Below, piece by piece: positions 31,280 through 42,469 of a DNA stretch of 64,000 nucleotides. Within the stretch, counting starts at the first letter, position 1; the number at the start of each line of letters is the position of its first letter. The stretch spans positions 19,284,501 to 19,348,500 of the forward strand of contig NC_058191.1 of assembly GCF_907165205.1 (NCBI RefSeq), read 5' to 3'. A model generated the notes under the pieces. It was not told the origin of the DNA, made no database searches, and worked only from the letters and a program-made list of their open reading frames with translations. This DNA comes from Coccinella septempunctata. Its lineage: Eukaryota; Arthropoda; Insecta; Coleoptera; Coccinellidae. The position numbers and the translations under genes were made by a program.

Positions 31280-33959
31280 TTAAATCCTTAACTGATCTCT
31301 CGTTCTTCGGTGGTAGGTTCTTGACCTTCTAGCTTCTTCCGTTGGATCGTAGTCGACTAATCTTCGTAGTTCCTCATTTGGATGTTGTTTGGCTTTGTCG
31401 AATATCCTTTCCGCCTTTCTCTTCATAAATTCTGTATCTGGTTCCCATTCCAAGTCCTGGTAGATTTGTTTGTTCCTAACAAACCAGAGTACGTCCATCG
31501 CCATTCTAAGGAGTTTATTCTCAGTGGCCTGTATTCTCTTGATGTGGGTCTTGGCTGCGAAGCCCCATGCCGCCGATCCATATGTGAGTTGTGGTCGCGC
31601 AATAGTTTTAATCAGCGTCAACTTGATGTTCTTATTCATATGACTTCTTCTGCCTATGAGTGGATAAAGTTTACTCATTGCGGCTTTTGTTTTATCAACA
31701 GCACATTTGATGTGGTTTTTCCATGTAAGTCTTCTGTCAAGCGTCACTCCTAGGTATTTTGCTTCATTTTTCCATTCAACCTCTTCTCCATCAACTTCAA
31801 GGTTTTCTTCCATCCTCAATCTTCTCTTTTGCAGTAATATTGCTTGAGTCTTTCTTCCATTGATTTGGATTTTCCATTTGATGCACCATTTGAGTAATTC
31901 ATCTATGGCTTCCTGCAGTCTCCGGTGTATGATCTCTGGGCGTCGATGTCTGAACGCTATTCCTGTGTCATCTGCGTACAAGGTGAGCATATTTTTAGCA
32001 TTCTTCGGGATATCATAAACGTATATTACGTAAAGCAGAGGTCCAAGTACCGATCCTTGAGGCACTCCCGCTTCCAATTGTCTGGTTTGAGAGGTTGCTC
32101 CATCTATCTTCACATAAAAGTTTCTATTCCTCAGATAGTTCCTTATAATCTTGCATAGCTTGGTCGAATATCCTGCCTTTTTCATCTTGTAGATTAGGCC
32201 TTCGTGCCATACTCTATCAAAAGCTCTCTCGATATCCATCAGAACTAATCCTGTGGCCTGTTTGGTCTGCATTCCTTCGGTGACGTATTCTATGAGCCGT
32301 AGTAATTGGAGTTCAGTCGAGTGTGCTCGTCGAAATCCAAATTGTTCGGGTGGAATTACCTTCAACATTTCTGTTTCCTCATTCAGCCTTTTGGCGATAA
32401 CCCTCTCGACGACTTTTCCTAGTGCTGATAGTAGGCTGATTGGTCTATAATTTTGAGGAAATTTCCGTTCCTTTCGAGGCTTGTTGAAAACTATAATTTC
32501 TGCAGTTTTCCATCTCTTTGGGTAGTATTCGGTCCTCATCACTCCGTTTGTTATATTCGTCAAGGCTGCTATTCCTTTTCTAGGCAATTTCTTCAACATA
32601 TAATTCGTTATCCTATTTTCTCCCGGTGCTTTCCGGTTTTTCAGTTTCATTATTATCTCTTTGATTTCTGTTGGTGAGGCCGGTTTTGGAATGATTTCGG
32701 TTTCCGGTGGTTCCATCATCAGTTCTTCGTTTGCCTCCACTCCTTCTTCTAGATCTTCATTGTCATCATCATTTCTGTAATTTATTCTGGCTTCTCTCTC
32801 AATTGAGTCGGCAAGTGCTTCGGCTTTTTCAAGTCTCGTATATACCATTCCGTTTGCTCCATGCAGTGGAGGTATAACTGTCTGTTCTCGTCGTAAGCGT
32901 CTTTGCATTTTCCAAGCCGAATGATCTATTGTATTCAGTTCCCTTAATCTCTGGTGCCATCTATTATTACGCAGTTCTGTTAAAGCATTTTTCAATATCT
33001 GACTATGCTTATTCAGTTTCTTCTTGTCTTCTTCTTTTTTTGTTGTTCTGTAGATTTTCCTTAGTCTTCTGTTCTTTTTTATAAGTTCCTTTATATCCCT
33101 TGGCGTATCTCCATGTGAATGTTTCGGAATTGGTTTCCTTATTCTCTTGGTGCTTTCTTCATAGGCTTCTTTTCTTTGATTTTCCAATTTTTCAACTGCT
33201 TCATCTAATTCATCCCGGGTGTTTATTTGGGGAATTTCCGTGATTTTCCCCTGAAGTAAATTCTTATATTTCTCCCAGTCTGTGCGATCCTTGGTTTGTG
33301 TCTCTTCTTCGTTTCTTGGGCCATGTCCCACTATGAATTCTATGAGATTGTGGTCTGAAGTTCCGTCTTCTATTGTATCTATGCTGATTTCTTCAGTGAT
33401 GTCTTTCATTACGACAATGTCTAGTACATCGGGTAGTCCATTTACTCTTGTTATGTAGGTCGGTATATCAGGTCCTATCACAACTGCATTAAGTTTTTCA
33501 GCATAAATCTTCAGTCTTCTCCCGTTGGTATTTTCCACCCTACTGTTCCATTCCTGCGATTTGCAGTCTTCCTTCTAGTAGCATTTTTAGATCCTCTTCC
33601 AGCATGTCCTTATCCGGTGATTTATAAGTCGAAATAATCTTCACTTGTCCTCGATTGGTATTCACAATAATCGATATTGTTTCTACTTCTTGTCCATTGA
33701 ATATTTGGTCGAAATGGTGATCCATATTCCTTCTAGCCAGTATAGCAACGCCACCTGTGCTGTTAGGTCTATCATTTCTGTAGATATCGTAATTGGGAAA
33801 TGCTATCCGAACGTTGGGGTTAAGTCTTGTTTCTTGGAGAGCTATGACATCCGGTCTCTTCTCTTCAATCAGTTCTTCGAATTCTGGTCTGCGGGCTCTC
33901 AATCCTTCGAAGTTCCAAGAGACGATTATGAGATTGTTCTTTATCGTCGTATCAGCCAT
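31280..33959 (-). pseudogene. Jockey-like ORF2 with endonuclease deletion
   Basis: ATG at 33959. N-terminal endonuclease: IIVSWNFEGLRARRPEFEEL, VIALQETRLN, GGVAILAR. Around 33565-33570 a deletion of roughly 26 bp removes the GDF motif (catalytic Asp) and shifts the frame. The main frame (33538-31280) resumes after it and includes DGTSDHNLIEF. The reverse transcriptase is intact: PGENRITNYMLKKLP, FPQNYRPISLLSALGK, TGLVLMDIERAFDRVW, AGVPQGSVLGPLLYVIYVYD, LTLYADDTGIAF. Length and order match Jockey ORF2 proteins of about 900 residues. Confidence 0.88.
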
Positions 33960-34066
33960 TAAATATTCTTAATAATTTGCTGCATCTTCTTCTCAATCTC
34001 TGTCTCCAGATTCTGCATCATCGTGCTGAGGAGGTTTTTCGTGAACTTATCCAGTTCCTCAGTGAT

Positions 34067-35356
34067 TCAAGAAATTCCTTTTCTGGTTTCGGCTTTTTTG
34101 ACGGTTTTTGCCTTTTCCGTCTTTTTCTCTGGTTTCTTCGTCTCTTTTACTGCTTTGGTTGCAGTTTCCTGGGGTTTCTTCACTTCCGAAGAGTTTTGGG
34201 CTGGCTTCGGAGTATTTTGTGTTGGCCTCGAGCTGGTTTGGTTTGGTCTTGGCGATCTCTTGGCCTTTTTAGTGACCAATTTCCATTCGCTACATCCCTT
34301 GTAGCTGGCTGGATGTCCTTGCTCTCCACAGAGAACACAAGAAGCATTTCGCTCCTCGTTCTCCCTGGTAAGCGTACACTCCTTGGAGCTGTGATAACCG
34401 GAGCATTTCTCGCACCTCCATGGAAAAGTGCACTTACTTTGGGCATGTCCATATCGCTGACAGCGATAACATTGTCCAGGCCCGGTCGTCCTTCTCTTAG
34501 GTTCAACAACACAGTTCATGTTGTAGAGCCTTCTCACCTCGAAAATACCCTTATTCTGGGTTTTAACCAGCAATAAGGGCATCGGCTTTTTTGTTATATT
34601 TGAGATCATCCTTATGACCTCAGCATCGACGATCCCTTGATCCTTGAGGTTGTCAAGGATCGTCGGGATATCTGCATCCAGCGGTAGGTATCTCACTACC
34701 GCGTAAATTTTCTTTTCCTCCTCTCGTTGGAGAGTGTAAAACTCTCTGTTGATTTTGTGGAGGAATTCAGTCATCCTTCGATGATCTTGTGGGGTTTGTG
34801 GGACGACCCTAATTCCGTCCTTCACAGTTGTCGCTCTGCTGTAATTAATGCCGTTTCGCATTAACGCGTTGGAAATTGACGTCCATTAGGACGTACCTCT
34901 CAGGGTAACTGGGGGGATTTTTTCTTTTCTCTCCACTGGAGTGGTTTTCTCTTGGGCTGGGGTTTCCAAGACTCTTTTTTTGTTTGAGTCTCCATTGGAC
35001 GAGTAGCTATCCTTTCTCACTCTTTTGGCGGGTGGGGAAATTTTGTTTTGAGGGGTTTTGACCACCTCCATCTTCTGTTTTTGAACCGGTAAGGTCACTT
35101 CTTGGACATTTTTCAAAATAAAGTTCTTTTTGAGTGCTTTGGAGTAAGGACTTTCCTTATTTCCCTCCTGCAACTCGAGCCTCTCCCTGAGATTTTTAAT
35201 CTCAGCAACTAAGCTAGATACACATCTATCTAGCTCATTCACCCTCGCTTTCAAACTTGCGTTCTCCTCTCTCAAAATATCGTGTTCGGACACGACATTA
35301 GCGATTTCTGGCGCGTCTTCTTCCATTACGGAATCGCAGTCCGAATGGTCAGACAT
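34067..35356 (-). pseudogene. Jockey-like ORF1 with one nonsense codon
   Basis: ATG at 35356 (MSDHSDCDSVMEEDAPEIAN), a coiled coil (ILREENASLKARVNELDRCV), a basic Ser/Lys linker, then an in-frame TAA at 34886-34888. The same frame continues WTSISNALM and through the RRM-like block and two CCHC-type knuckles: CYRCQRYGHAQSKC and CEKCSGYHSSKEC, then CVLCGEQGHPASYKGC. The C-terminus is rich in Lys, Pro and Thr. The role is nucleic-acid binding during retrotransposition. The single stop implies recent loss of function. Confidence 0.88.
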
Positions 35357-35472
35357 TTTAAAATCTAATTAATAATTACTTTGCTACTCAAAGAAATTGG
35401 AAATAAAATTTTTCAAGACAAAAAAGAAAAATGTATCTCATGCATAAAAACAAAACGACTCATCAAAAATTC

Positions 35473-35802
35473 TCTACGCTATGAGAAAAATCAGAAGGAA
35501 AAATACGAAAAATAAGCTCACCTGATGTTTTCTGCAGTACCAACGAGAAAAAAAAATCCTCTGGACACTTAGGATGAACACCAACTTTGGAAATTTTAAC
35601 GAATTAAAATTCCGATAACAAATATAGAACCTACACAAACTTCACAGACGGAATCAAATATTCCGTAGCTTTGTTAGTGGGCACTTTCACCTCCGCTTTC
35701 ACTTTTACGGCACTGTGACACTTCGACTTTCTCGTCCGCTTTCTCTTTTATAGCACTAGAAGCACTGTAACACGTCTTCTCTTGTCAAGCGAATGACTCG
35801 GG
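35473..35802 (-). promoter_or_regulatory. Jockey-like 5' UTR block (copy B)
   Basis: Nearly identical to 22153-22481, although the 115 bp next to ORF1 and the proteins are strongly diverged. Likely the internal promoter region. Confidence 0.45.
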
Positions 35803-35813
35803 ATAAAATTATC

Positions 35814-36886
35814 GATATGAGGTCTCAAGGTTGGTACTGACAGCTTTCTTCAACCTTACCAATGGATCTTGAAAAATATCAACGTTCACACAAAGGGCAT
35901 TACATGTCGTTATATCTCTATGGAGTGGGGAGTTCTGCGCCGAATTAGTGTTTCTGACGGTGCCATTTGTTATGAAGGAACAGATTCACTGACTTACCAA
36001 CATAAATAAGATGAAATTATAGATTAATAAAACAGGAGATAGAGCATTTCGACAAAAACGCATTCACAAAATACTGCCATAAATATGAATTTGGATTCTT
36101 TGGGTGGGGGAACTGGACAGGGGCTGATTCAGAACTACTTGCACTGAATAATTCAGATAGTCGGCAATAATTTTATATCGAATGGAAAATAAGTATGTTT
36201 TAATGCAAAGATTTCGAGTATTTTTTTTTTATGACAACTATTCAAAGGGATATAGAACTAGTAATACCAAAACACCTTGTGTGAAAAATAATTTATTTTG
36301 AAAACAATGTTACCATACACTAATGGTCAATATGACCCTAACCTACATACAGATTATTTGAAATTTTATTCACTAAGTATATACTAAAAACTAAAAATTA
36401 CTTTCATCAAATTAATTCCCTTCACGATGGTTAATTGTCAGATCAATAGGAGTGGAAGCAGCTGAATTTTATGGAATTTGTATAATGAGAATCTGAAAGA
36501 GTTTGTTCATTGAAGAAATTCTCAAGTCTTTTGAATAGATTAGGCGGAATGAAAAAGTAATGTTATACTATAAACATCTACCAATGATTGTGAAATCAAA
36601 AAGAAATGATTCCTTATTGCATAGAGTTACCCATGAAAGAATCCCTAAATTCGTGATAAAGAATCATTTTTTTTCTTTTATGGGCAGTTATAAATTCAAT
36701 TAAGTTATATTGCATATCAACTAATAAGCAGTGTTTTAAACTTTCATTTTCAGCAACTCAAATACTTCAACAACCTGCTTCCCCCTTCAAATTTTCATAC
36801 CACCACAAATGTGCTTTTGGGTGTTGAAGTGTATCACAATTAAGAGCAATTTTAACGAAACTGTAAACTTTAACTGAATAATAATG
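35814..36886. other. Intergenic, nothing recognised
   Basis: AT-rich unique-looking sequence. No repeat unit or coding frame convinces me. Confidence 0.4.
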
Positions 36887-37135
36887 TTACTTTAAAGCAA
36901 ATTGTTTGAGGTCATTGCCATATTTATGTTTTTTATGCATGCAGCTGTCTTCAAAGAAATTTTTCATAAGGTATTTGCCTCGGCTTTTCAAGCTTTCATC
37001 TTCAATTTTTCCTCCCAATGAATAGACAACGGCTTGTAGGGTAGCAAATTATTTCTTGAAGTACTGACGACTCACTCGTCGTCTTAAATCGGTTTCGACT
37101 TCATTTAGCTGTTTTTCAATTTCTGTTCTCCGCGT
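36887..37135 (-). pseudogene. Unknown reading frame with one in-frame stop
   Basis: From 37135 the minus strand reads TRRTEIEKQLNEVETDLRRR then VSRQYFKK, a TAA at 37049-37051, and in the same frame FATLQAVVYSLGGKIEDESL, KSRGKYLMKNFFEDSCMHKK and HKYGNDLKQFALK before the stop at 36887. The composition is protein-like (amphipathic helix, then mixed globular) and better than surrounding frames. I do not recognise the family. It could be a terminal host exon with a real or mutational stop, or a retrocopy. Confidence 0.35.
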
Positions 37136-38570
37136 TTATTCCTGAAAACATTTTTCAACTGAAATTTCACTTCGAAATATTCTGATAACAGACATTTTCA
37201 TTCAATAACTCATAAAAATAATGGGAATATTCGAGCTCCATTATTGAATGGTCATAATATTGTGTTCATAATTACAGTAGTAGCATAATTTTTACATTGC
37301 CATTGAAATACATTTTACAAATGAAGAAAACTTTTTTGATTATCAAAAAATGTTCAACGCCGTGTGCCTCAAAACATGACCTTTACTCATTTTTATGGAT
37401 TTTCATTCCTAAGACGAGTTCTATTAACCATAGTAGTTTAGAGAATTTTTTGTACCACCCTGGATGGATATGTATCTTACTTGTTTTATTCTTGAACTAC
37501 AACACACTTTCATTTCTGCAAATACTTAACTGGCATTCATGTTTGATGATTTTAATCCCATTTTCCTTCCATTTCCTTCAGAAACTCCAGTACTGATGAC
37601 AGGCACAGTATTGGTTATAAATAAAGTATTGTTAAAGCAATTAAAATCTCGTTCTTCTGTTCATCTTGAAACCAGGAAGGATGTTTATATAAAAAGCGTG
37701 ATTTATTATAGGAGAAAGAGAATCCAACAAATTTCAAGTTCACCTCAAAATTAGAAGTTGTCAGAAATCACTTGCAAAATTCCAAACAAAGTGATATTCA
37801 GACAAGAAAGCGAGTTAAAAAAGTGGTAATATCTATCTTACCTCACTCGGGATGGCATCTTTTTCAAATTAACAGTAAAAGTCGATTTCTCTCATTATAC
37901 TGAAGTCTGGAGTATAAACTACAAGAGAAGTGTAAATTGTTTTCAAGACCCAGTCTGGTCTGGTCGTCTGGTTTTATTTCTTGGAAAGCTAAAATTTAAA
38001 TCAATTATTTTAATGTACAAACTCAACATTTCAATGTAAGCACAAATCATTAGATCGCATTCAAACAGAATTCGACCCTGGCGTCCCCTAACTCCCTCCC
38101 CTGATTTCATAAAGTCGTGTACTCAAACAAGAATAAAATATCAAAAACTTACCGGAATAAGTGAATCGCTTTCCTCTTCCATGTATAAATGCACTTTTAT
38201 TTCAAACACACTTTTTTACGGCACATCGTTGCATATTTTCCAAAATATTACGACGTGAATGATTGAAATAATATTTTGACAATTACAAATACACACGCCG
38301 TCTTAAAAATTTTGAAGCGATCAGGAGGGGAAAACAAGCGGAAATTCATTTCATTGGTGGTTGCATGGAGTGGGAATTATTGGAAAAATGAACAGTCTGG
38401 AAAATAGCTTATGTTCCATCTATTTAATCTATGGATGAAATAAACTAATAATTTGATAGATACAATAACAAAACTTTTTGATCCAACTTCGAAAAAAAGA
38501 TTCATTCGCAAGAGAATTATTAAAACGAGCTGAGTGTCAGTTCTGTTCTTCTGGATGTATGATTTATGAA
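37136..38570. other. Intergenic; one weak exon candidate
   Basis: At about 37581 a good pyrimidine tract and CAG precede a plus-strand frame (ETPVLMTGTVLVINKVLLKQ and onward, to 37754). No homology is recognised and it could be chance. The rest is AT-rich without features. Confidence 0.25.
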
Positions 38571-38583
38571 TTCGCATCATTGT

Positions 38584-38622
38584 AACCTTGATAAAAGACA
38601 AATAGTGTCTGAAACGTTGGTC
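38584..38622 (+). other. PLE-terminus-like hairpin relic
   Basis: TTGATAAA, a hairpin AGACA/TGTCT, then GAAACGTTGG. This order resembles hammerhead-bearing PLE ends (CTGATGA, stem II, GAAAC), but the first core box is altered. Confidence 0.3.
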
Positions 38623-38928
38623 AAGTTTTTAAATGAGCTAGGTAACATCAATATATACACTTTTCCAATCAGTCCAAATTCCTGTTATCATTTATTGAAT
38701 ATTGAATGGCTATGCGTTCACTCAACAGGTTGATATGAATGTCTTCAGTCTCTGGAACAAAATCAATTAAAAAATTATAATAATCGATTTGCTCCTGCAG
38801 AAGATGCAGAGAATCCTTCCAGGTTGAATTTCCATTGATATGCAAAAAAATATTCTATGTTGAAGACATACAATTCACATTGTGATATAGACAAAAATTG
38901 ACAAAATTATAAAAATTAAAGCAAAATT

Positions 38929-39091
38929 CTAGAACTTTGGAAAAATTCCTCGTATGCCTGGAGTTGGATCTTCACATATTTCTTGAAGTGCAGAAGGGGT
39001 TTGTGGTTCAATAAACCATTTCAGTTTATATCTTCCCTCAACTATAGTTGGAGAGCCGCTAAATCGGTTTTTACTCGATCGTCGTGGAGAC
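38929..39091 (-). CDS. Probable terminal exon of an unknown host gene
   Basis: On the minus strand, a pyrimidine-rich tract and TTCACTAG acceptor (AG at 39092-39093) precede an open frame read after one base: SPRRSSKNRFSGSPTIVEGR then YKLKWFIEPQTPSALQEICE and DPTPGIRGIFPKF-stop (TAG at 38929-38931). The 53 residues are well balanced and unlike the low-complexity frames around them, and the stop is followed by AT-rich sequence. No protein family is recognised. Upstream exons would lie at higher coordinates on the minus strand; none was found before the palindrome at 39288. Confidence 0.4.
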
Positions 39092-39287
39092 CTAGTGAAT
39101 TTTGAAGATTAGATGGTAGAAAGAAAAAAAAAGGTTTTATGATGTATGTACTTTAAGCGGTGGGGATAGCGTCTGCAGGGTCTCAAAGATGTAAAAAAAA
39201 TCAGGTGTACATACTCGAGCGTGTCAGATACTGTATATGCCCTATGTGTCTTCAGAGACACATAGTTACACAAATAACGATCATTTT

Positions 39288-39632
39288 TTTACATTTTCAA
39301 GGGACCGCTGTGACCTTGCGTCACGTCCAAATTGTCAGTCCCTTGAAAAGTAGCTTCCTTTGGTTCCAATTAATATATCCTCCAAAAATATGACACGCTG
39401 TAAAAAAAAATTTCCACCATTTTCAACTCTTCCGTACGGCCAGTCCCACCGCGCAAACTGTCAGATAAGCATGAATTCATAATCAGTTATGAAGAGTTGA
39501 AAATGGTATAAATTTTTTTTTACAGCGTGTCAGATTTTTGGAGGATATAATAATTGGAACCAAAGGAACCTACTTTTCAAGGAACTGACAATTTGGACGT
39601 GACGCAAGGTCACAGCGGTCCCTTGAAAATGT
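39288..39632. mobile_element. 345-bp near-perfect palindrome (MITE)
   Basis: Arms of about 143 bp (39288-39432 and 39490-39632) around a 57-bp loop. TGTCAG or CTGACA motifs occur in and near both arms. Non-coding. Probably a foldback-type MITE. Confidence 0.8.
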
Positions 39633-40657
39633 AAAAAAATCAGATTTTCATAATCTGACACTAATCGGGGGTTTGCTTAATTTGACACTTTGAAGATGAT
39701 AAAATGCTTTTTTTCCAATATTCCTCTTCCTGTACCTCTAATCTAGTTGTATTCATTATGAAAGTTGTAGATAATAAAATTCTACACAACTTTTGTCTGA
39801 AGGAATTTTTCATACTCTCAAGCGTTCTGGAGTTAGAGGGCGATAAGGACGAATCGTTTACTCGTAACTCCAAATCCGAACTGACAGAATCCCAATTTTA
39901 AAGGCTGGTACAAGAACAGCCTGGTTGGACAAAATACAATATCTTCCTGGTACCGATGTCCGATGTAACAAATCATTCTGCGAGAGCCACTGCTTTTTCA
40001 ACTTAAGCGAAAACAGGAATTGGAGAACAGCTATTAATTTAAATAACAGAGAGGTCATTCCATAAAATTATATCTGCAAATTGACTCGGGCCATCTTAAG
40101 GATATAATTGACGCAATGAGGTCTGCTTCTCTGCAAAGACAATCCAAGAATCTCTAAATCAAGAACAAGCAACATCCAATCAACCTGCCATAGTATACAA
40201 TAATTGAGTTTTTAATATAAACATCAATAATAATGGTCCAAAGAATTCAGAAAACGTCTAAGCTTGTAGTTGAATTGAATCCAAATTATCATGTGAACAA
40301 AAAAATATTAGGTTGTCAAAAAAAATTTTTCTTTCATTATGAACGTCAAAAAATTTTCAGTATAATTCGTTTTTGGGTACCCATGAGCAAAAATATACAC
40401 TAAAATTCATCCGTTGCGATGGTGACCTGTCAGAAATACTCGTTCTGATTGGTTAAAAATCACATGTGTGGAATTTTCGTACCGGATACCGCACGAGGTC
40501 AAATTAAATCCGGAAATGTTTTCGAGCTCATGAGTATTTTGAAAATTAATTTCATTTATGTATATCTTTACATGTATCCTGTTCCATTTTGAGAAGTATA
40601 GATTATTCGAAATTAATATTCGTCTAGCAGTTTGTGTCTAATGCTCTTTGCTTTCAG
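39633..40657. other. Intergenic or intron, nothing firm
   Basis: Frames at 39661-39901 on both strands look like an anonymous repeat rather than a gene. The region may be an intron of the carboxypeptidase gene that follows. Confidence 0.35.
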
Positions 40658-40887
40658 TTCAGCCGATCTAGCGTTGGTGGCAGCAAATATCTTTTATCGA
40701 CAAATATATGCCCGGAGGAAAATTCACTCAAGTTCGAGTCCAGATTTGAATCAGGAAATTTGGCAAGAGCTATTCGTCTGACACCAAACTACTATGAGCT
40801 ACACTTGAGATCAGACCTGTATACCAACCGTTTTATGCAATGGTTTTATTTCCGAGTTACAAACATGAAGAAAAATTTCTTATATCG
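40658..40887 (+). CDS. Exon of a cytosolic carboxypeptidase (AGBL/CCP family)
   Basis: Acceptor CTTTGCTTTCAG ends at 40657 and donor CG|GTAAGATT follows 40887. The 230-bp exon encodes FSRSSVGGSKY, NSLKFESRFESGNLARAIRL, YYELHLRSDLYTNRFMQWFY and FRVTNMKKNFLYR. This is the conserved beta-rich N-terminal domain that precedes the M14 catalytic domain in CCP/Nna1 proteins, closest by eye to the CCP2/CCP3 (AGBL2/3) type (FSRS.VGG, FESRFESGNL, QWFYFRV). These enzymes trim glutamates from tubulin tails in the cytosol. The split last codon fits the family's next residues (Arg-Phe). Neighbouring exons were not found in the window. Confidence 0.85.
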
Positions 40888-41444
40888 GTAAGATTATGCG
40901 ATTACCTTACCATGAATATGATCTACTCTTATAGTCTAATATTTTTCAAATAATTAATCAGTTTGAATTCAAATTTCTACCGAAAAATGAAAATATGGGC
41001 GTGTAAGATAACTGTTGTAATTTATGTTTTTTTTTGAGTCAAGCCATCTCCCAAAAAAGGCGACCTGCAGGATTAAATAAATCGACGTCTAATGGTACTC
41101 GATTCAATAGGATATACATAGGAAAGTCTGAATCGGATATCAGATATAGAAAAAAGTTTAGTTCAGATCTCAGAAAACGATTCAGGATAGAGTATTCAGG
41201 TGCTTTGAGACAACGATATAACCAAAAAATAGATACCATATGTCACAACACACCTATATTTCACGAGAGAGATATGAAATATCATTTCATATTTGAGACA
41301 ATATGAAATCGTATCAATATTTCACTAAAAGAATGCTTCATTTCTTTATTGGAGAACAAAATGAAAATGGCAATTATTAAAATTTCCACTGAAGGTACTG
41401 GAAGCAGATACAAAAGATGAAATATCTTGTTCGCAATTCGTCGA
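40888..41444. other. Intron-like region with an unassigned open frame
   Basis: A plus-strand frame at 41034-41306 (QAISQKRRPAGLNKSTSNGT and onward) is basic and has no known motif. Otherwise AT-rich. Confidence 0.3.
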
Positions 41445-42464
41445 TTAGACTGCCGTTTTCTTAAGAACATTCCGTTCAGCTGTAGCTGTAGCTGCCATCA
41501 TCGACACTCCAGGAACCGTAACAGATGCTGCAGATGGCTCTTCTTCCACACGAGCTATCATCTTCGCTACTTTATTTTTCGGAAACAAACTGTCAGCCAG
41601 ATAGCCTTCCGCAACAGACGAACTTTTCCAGCCACCGTGTCTCTTCAGGGTAGTCATTGAGGCTCCCGCATCGGCATCCAAAGTCGCGGATGTTCGTCTT
41701 CCACAATGACCTGTATACGCTTTCGGGTTATCTAATTATCTAAACCCAACCATTCAGCAACCTTACTCGGAATCTTTCCAAAGGTGTTTTTGCTGACAGG
41801 CTGAAGGGTACACTTCTTATTTCGATAACCCAAGAAGAACCTAAAAACACCTTTTGGATGCCATGCCGAATATTCTCTCACCAAACAAGCAGTACCCACA
41901 TCTTCTTCATCAATTATTATTGTAAATTTCCTATTCATATCATTTTTCGTCTCTGATACGTTAATCACGATCACAGACCCACGATCTTCGATATCGAAAG
42001 ATAGCATATTCACCAAATCGTTGGTTCTGCAGGCACCAAACCAAAAATTTTTATAAAAAGCGACCTTCAAAATTGCGGATGTAAAAATCTATTCAACAGA
42101 GGAAATCAAAATGAAATTCTTACCGTATGCATCAGAAAAACGTCATTTGGAGCTTCTCTTAAGAATTTTTCGATCTGCTCCCGGGGCCAAACTTCTGATT
42201 TTTTTGGAACGTATCCTGTATTTCTGTTCTTTCCGAATGCTCCCATTTCTCGAAAACTTCAGTCTTTTCCTTCAAATGCAACATCGATCTTAGCATTGAT
42301 AATTTTGGCCATAGTGTATTTGGTGAATATTTCTGCGACTGGGGATCGAATAAATTAGTGTTACATCAAAAATAACAAGAATCACAGCAACATACCAAAT
42401 CTTCAAAATATGCCAACAAAATATTTTCGTCGACACCGTTCACCAAATTTTTCATTCTCCAATC
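41445..42464 (-). pseudogene. Crypton-type tyrosine recombinase with small introns
   Basis: Minus strand. Exon 42464-42396 (WRMKNLVNGVDENILLAYFE), intron 42395-42339 (GT...AG, 57 nt), exon from 42338 (SQKYSPNTLWPKLSMLRSML, then after a frameshift TGYVPKKSEVWPREQIEKFL and NDVFLMHT), intron 42123-42065 (GT...AG, 59 nt), then AFYKNFWFGACRTNDLVNML and on to the C-terminus. Catalytic features: the first Arg in GACRTND, GHCGRRTSAT (His and second Arg), HGGW, and the Tyr in SSVAEGYL. A frameshift near 41700-41730 separates the two halves of the catalytic domain. Cryptons integrate by site-specific recombination. The copy is decayed. Confidence 0.8.
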
Positions 42465-42469
42465 CTGAG

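Larger units (their letters stand above)
31020..35802 (-). mobile_element. Jockey-like element copy B, full length
   Basis: Flanked by an 11-bp direct repeat, ATAAAATTATC, at 31009-31019 and 35803-35813. Poly(T) at 31020-31035 is the complement of the poly(A) tail. It then has a 3' UTR, ORF2 (31280-33959), ORF1 (34067-35356) and a 5' UTR to 35802. It is full length but inactive because of a nonsense codon in ORF1 and a deletion in the ORF2 endonuclease. Confidence 0.92.

Noticed and set aside
37297..37596. 99-codon open frame
   Set aside because: Hydrophobic, biased composition and no motif; likely chance in AT-rich DNA.
39661..39901. Paired open frames on both strands
   Set aside because: Both strands are open over the same bases and neither has a domain; it resembles an anonymous repeat.
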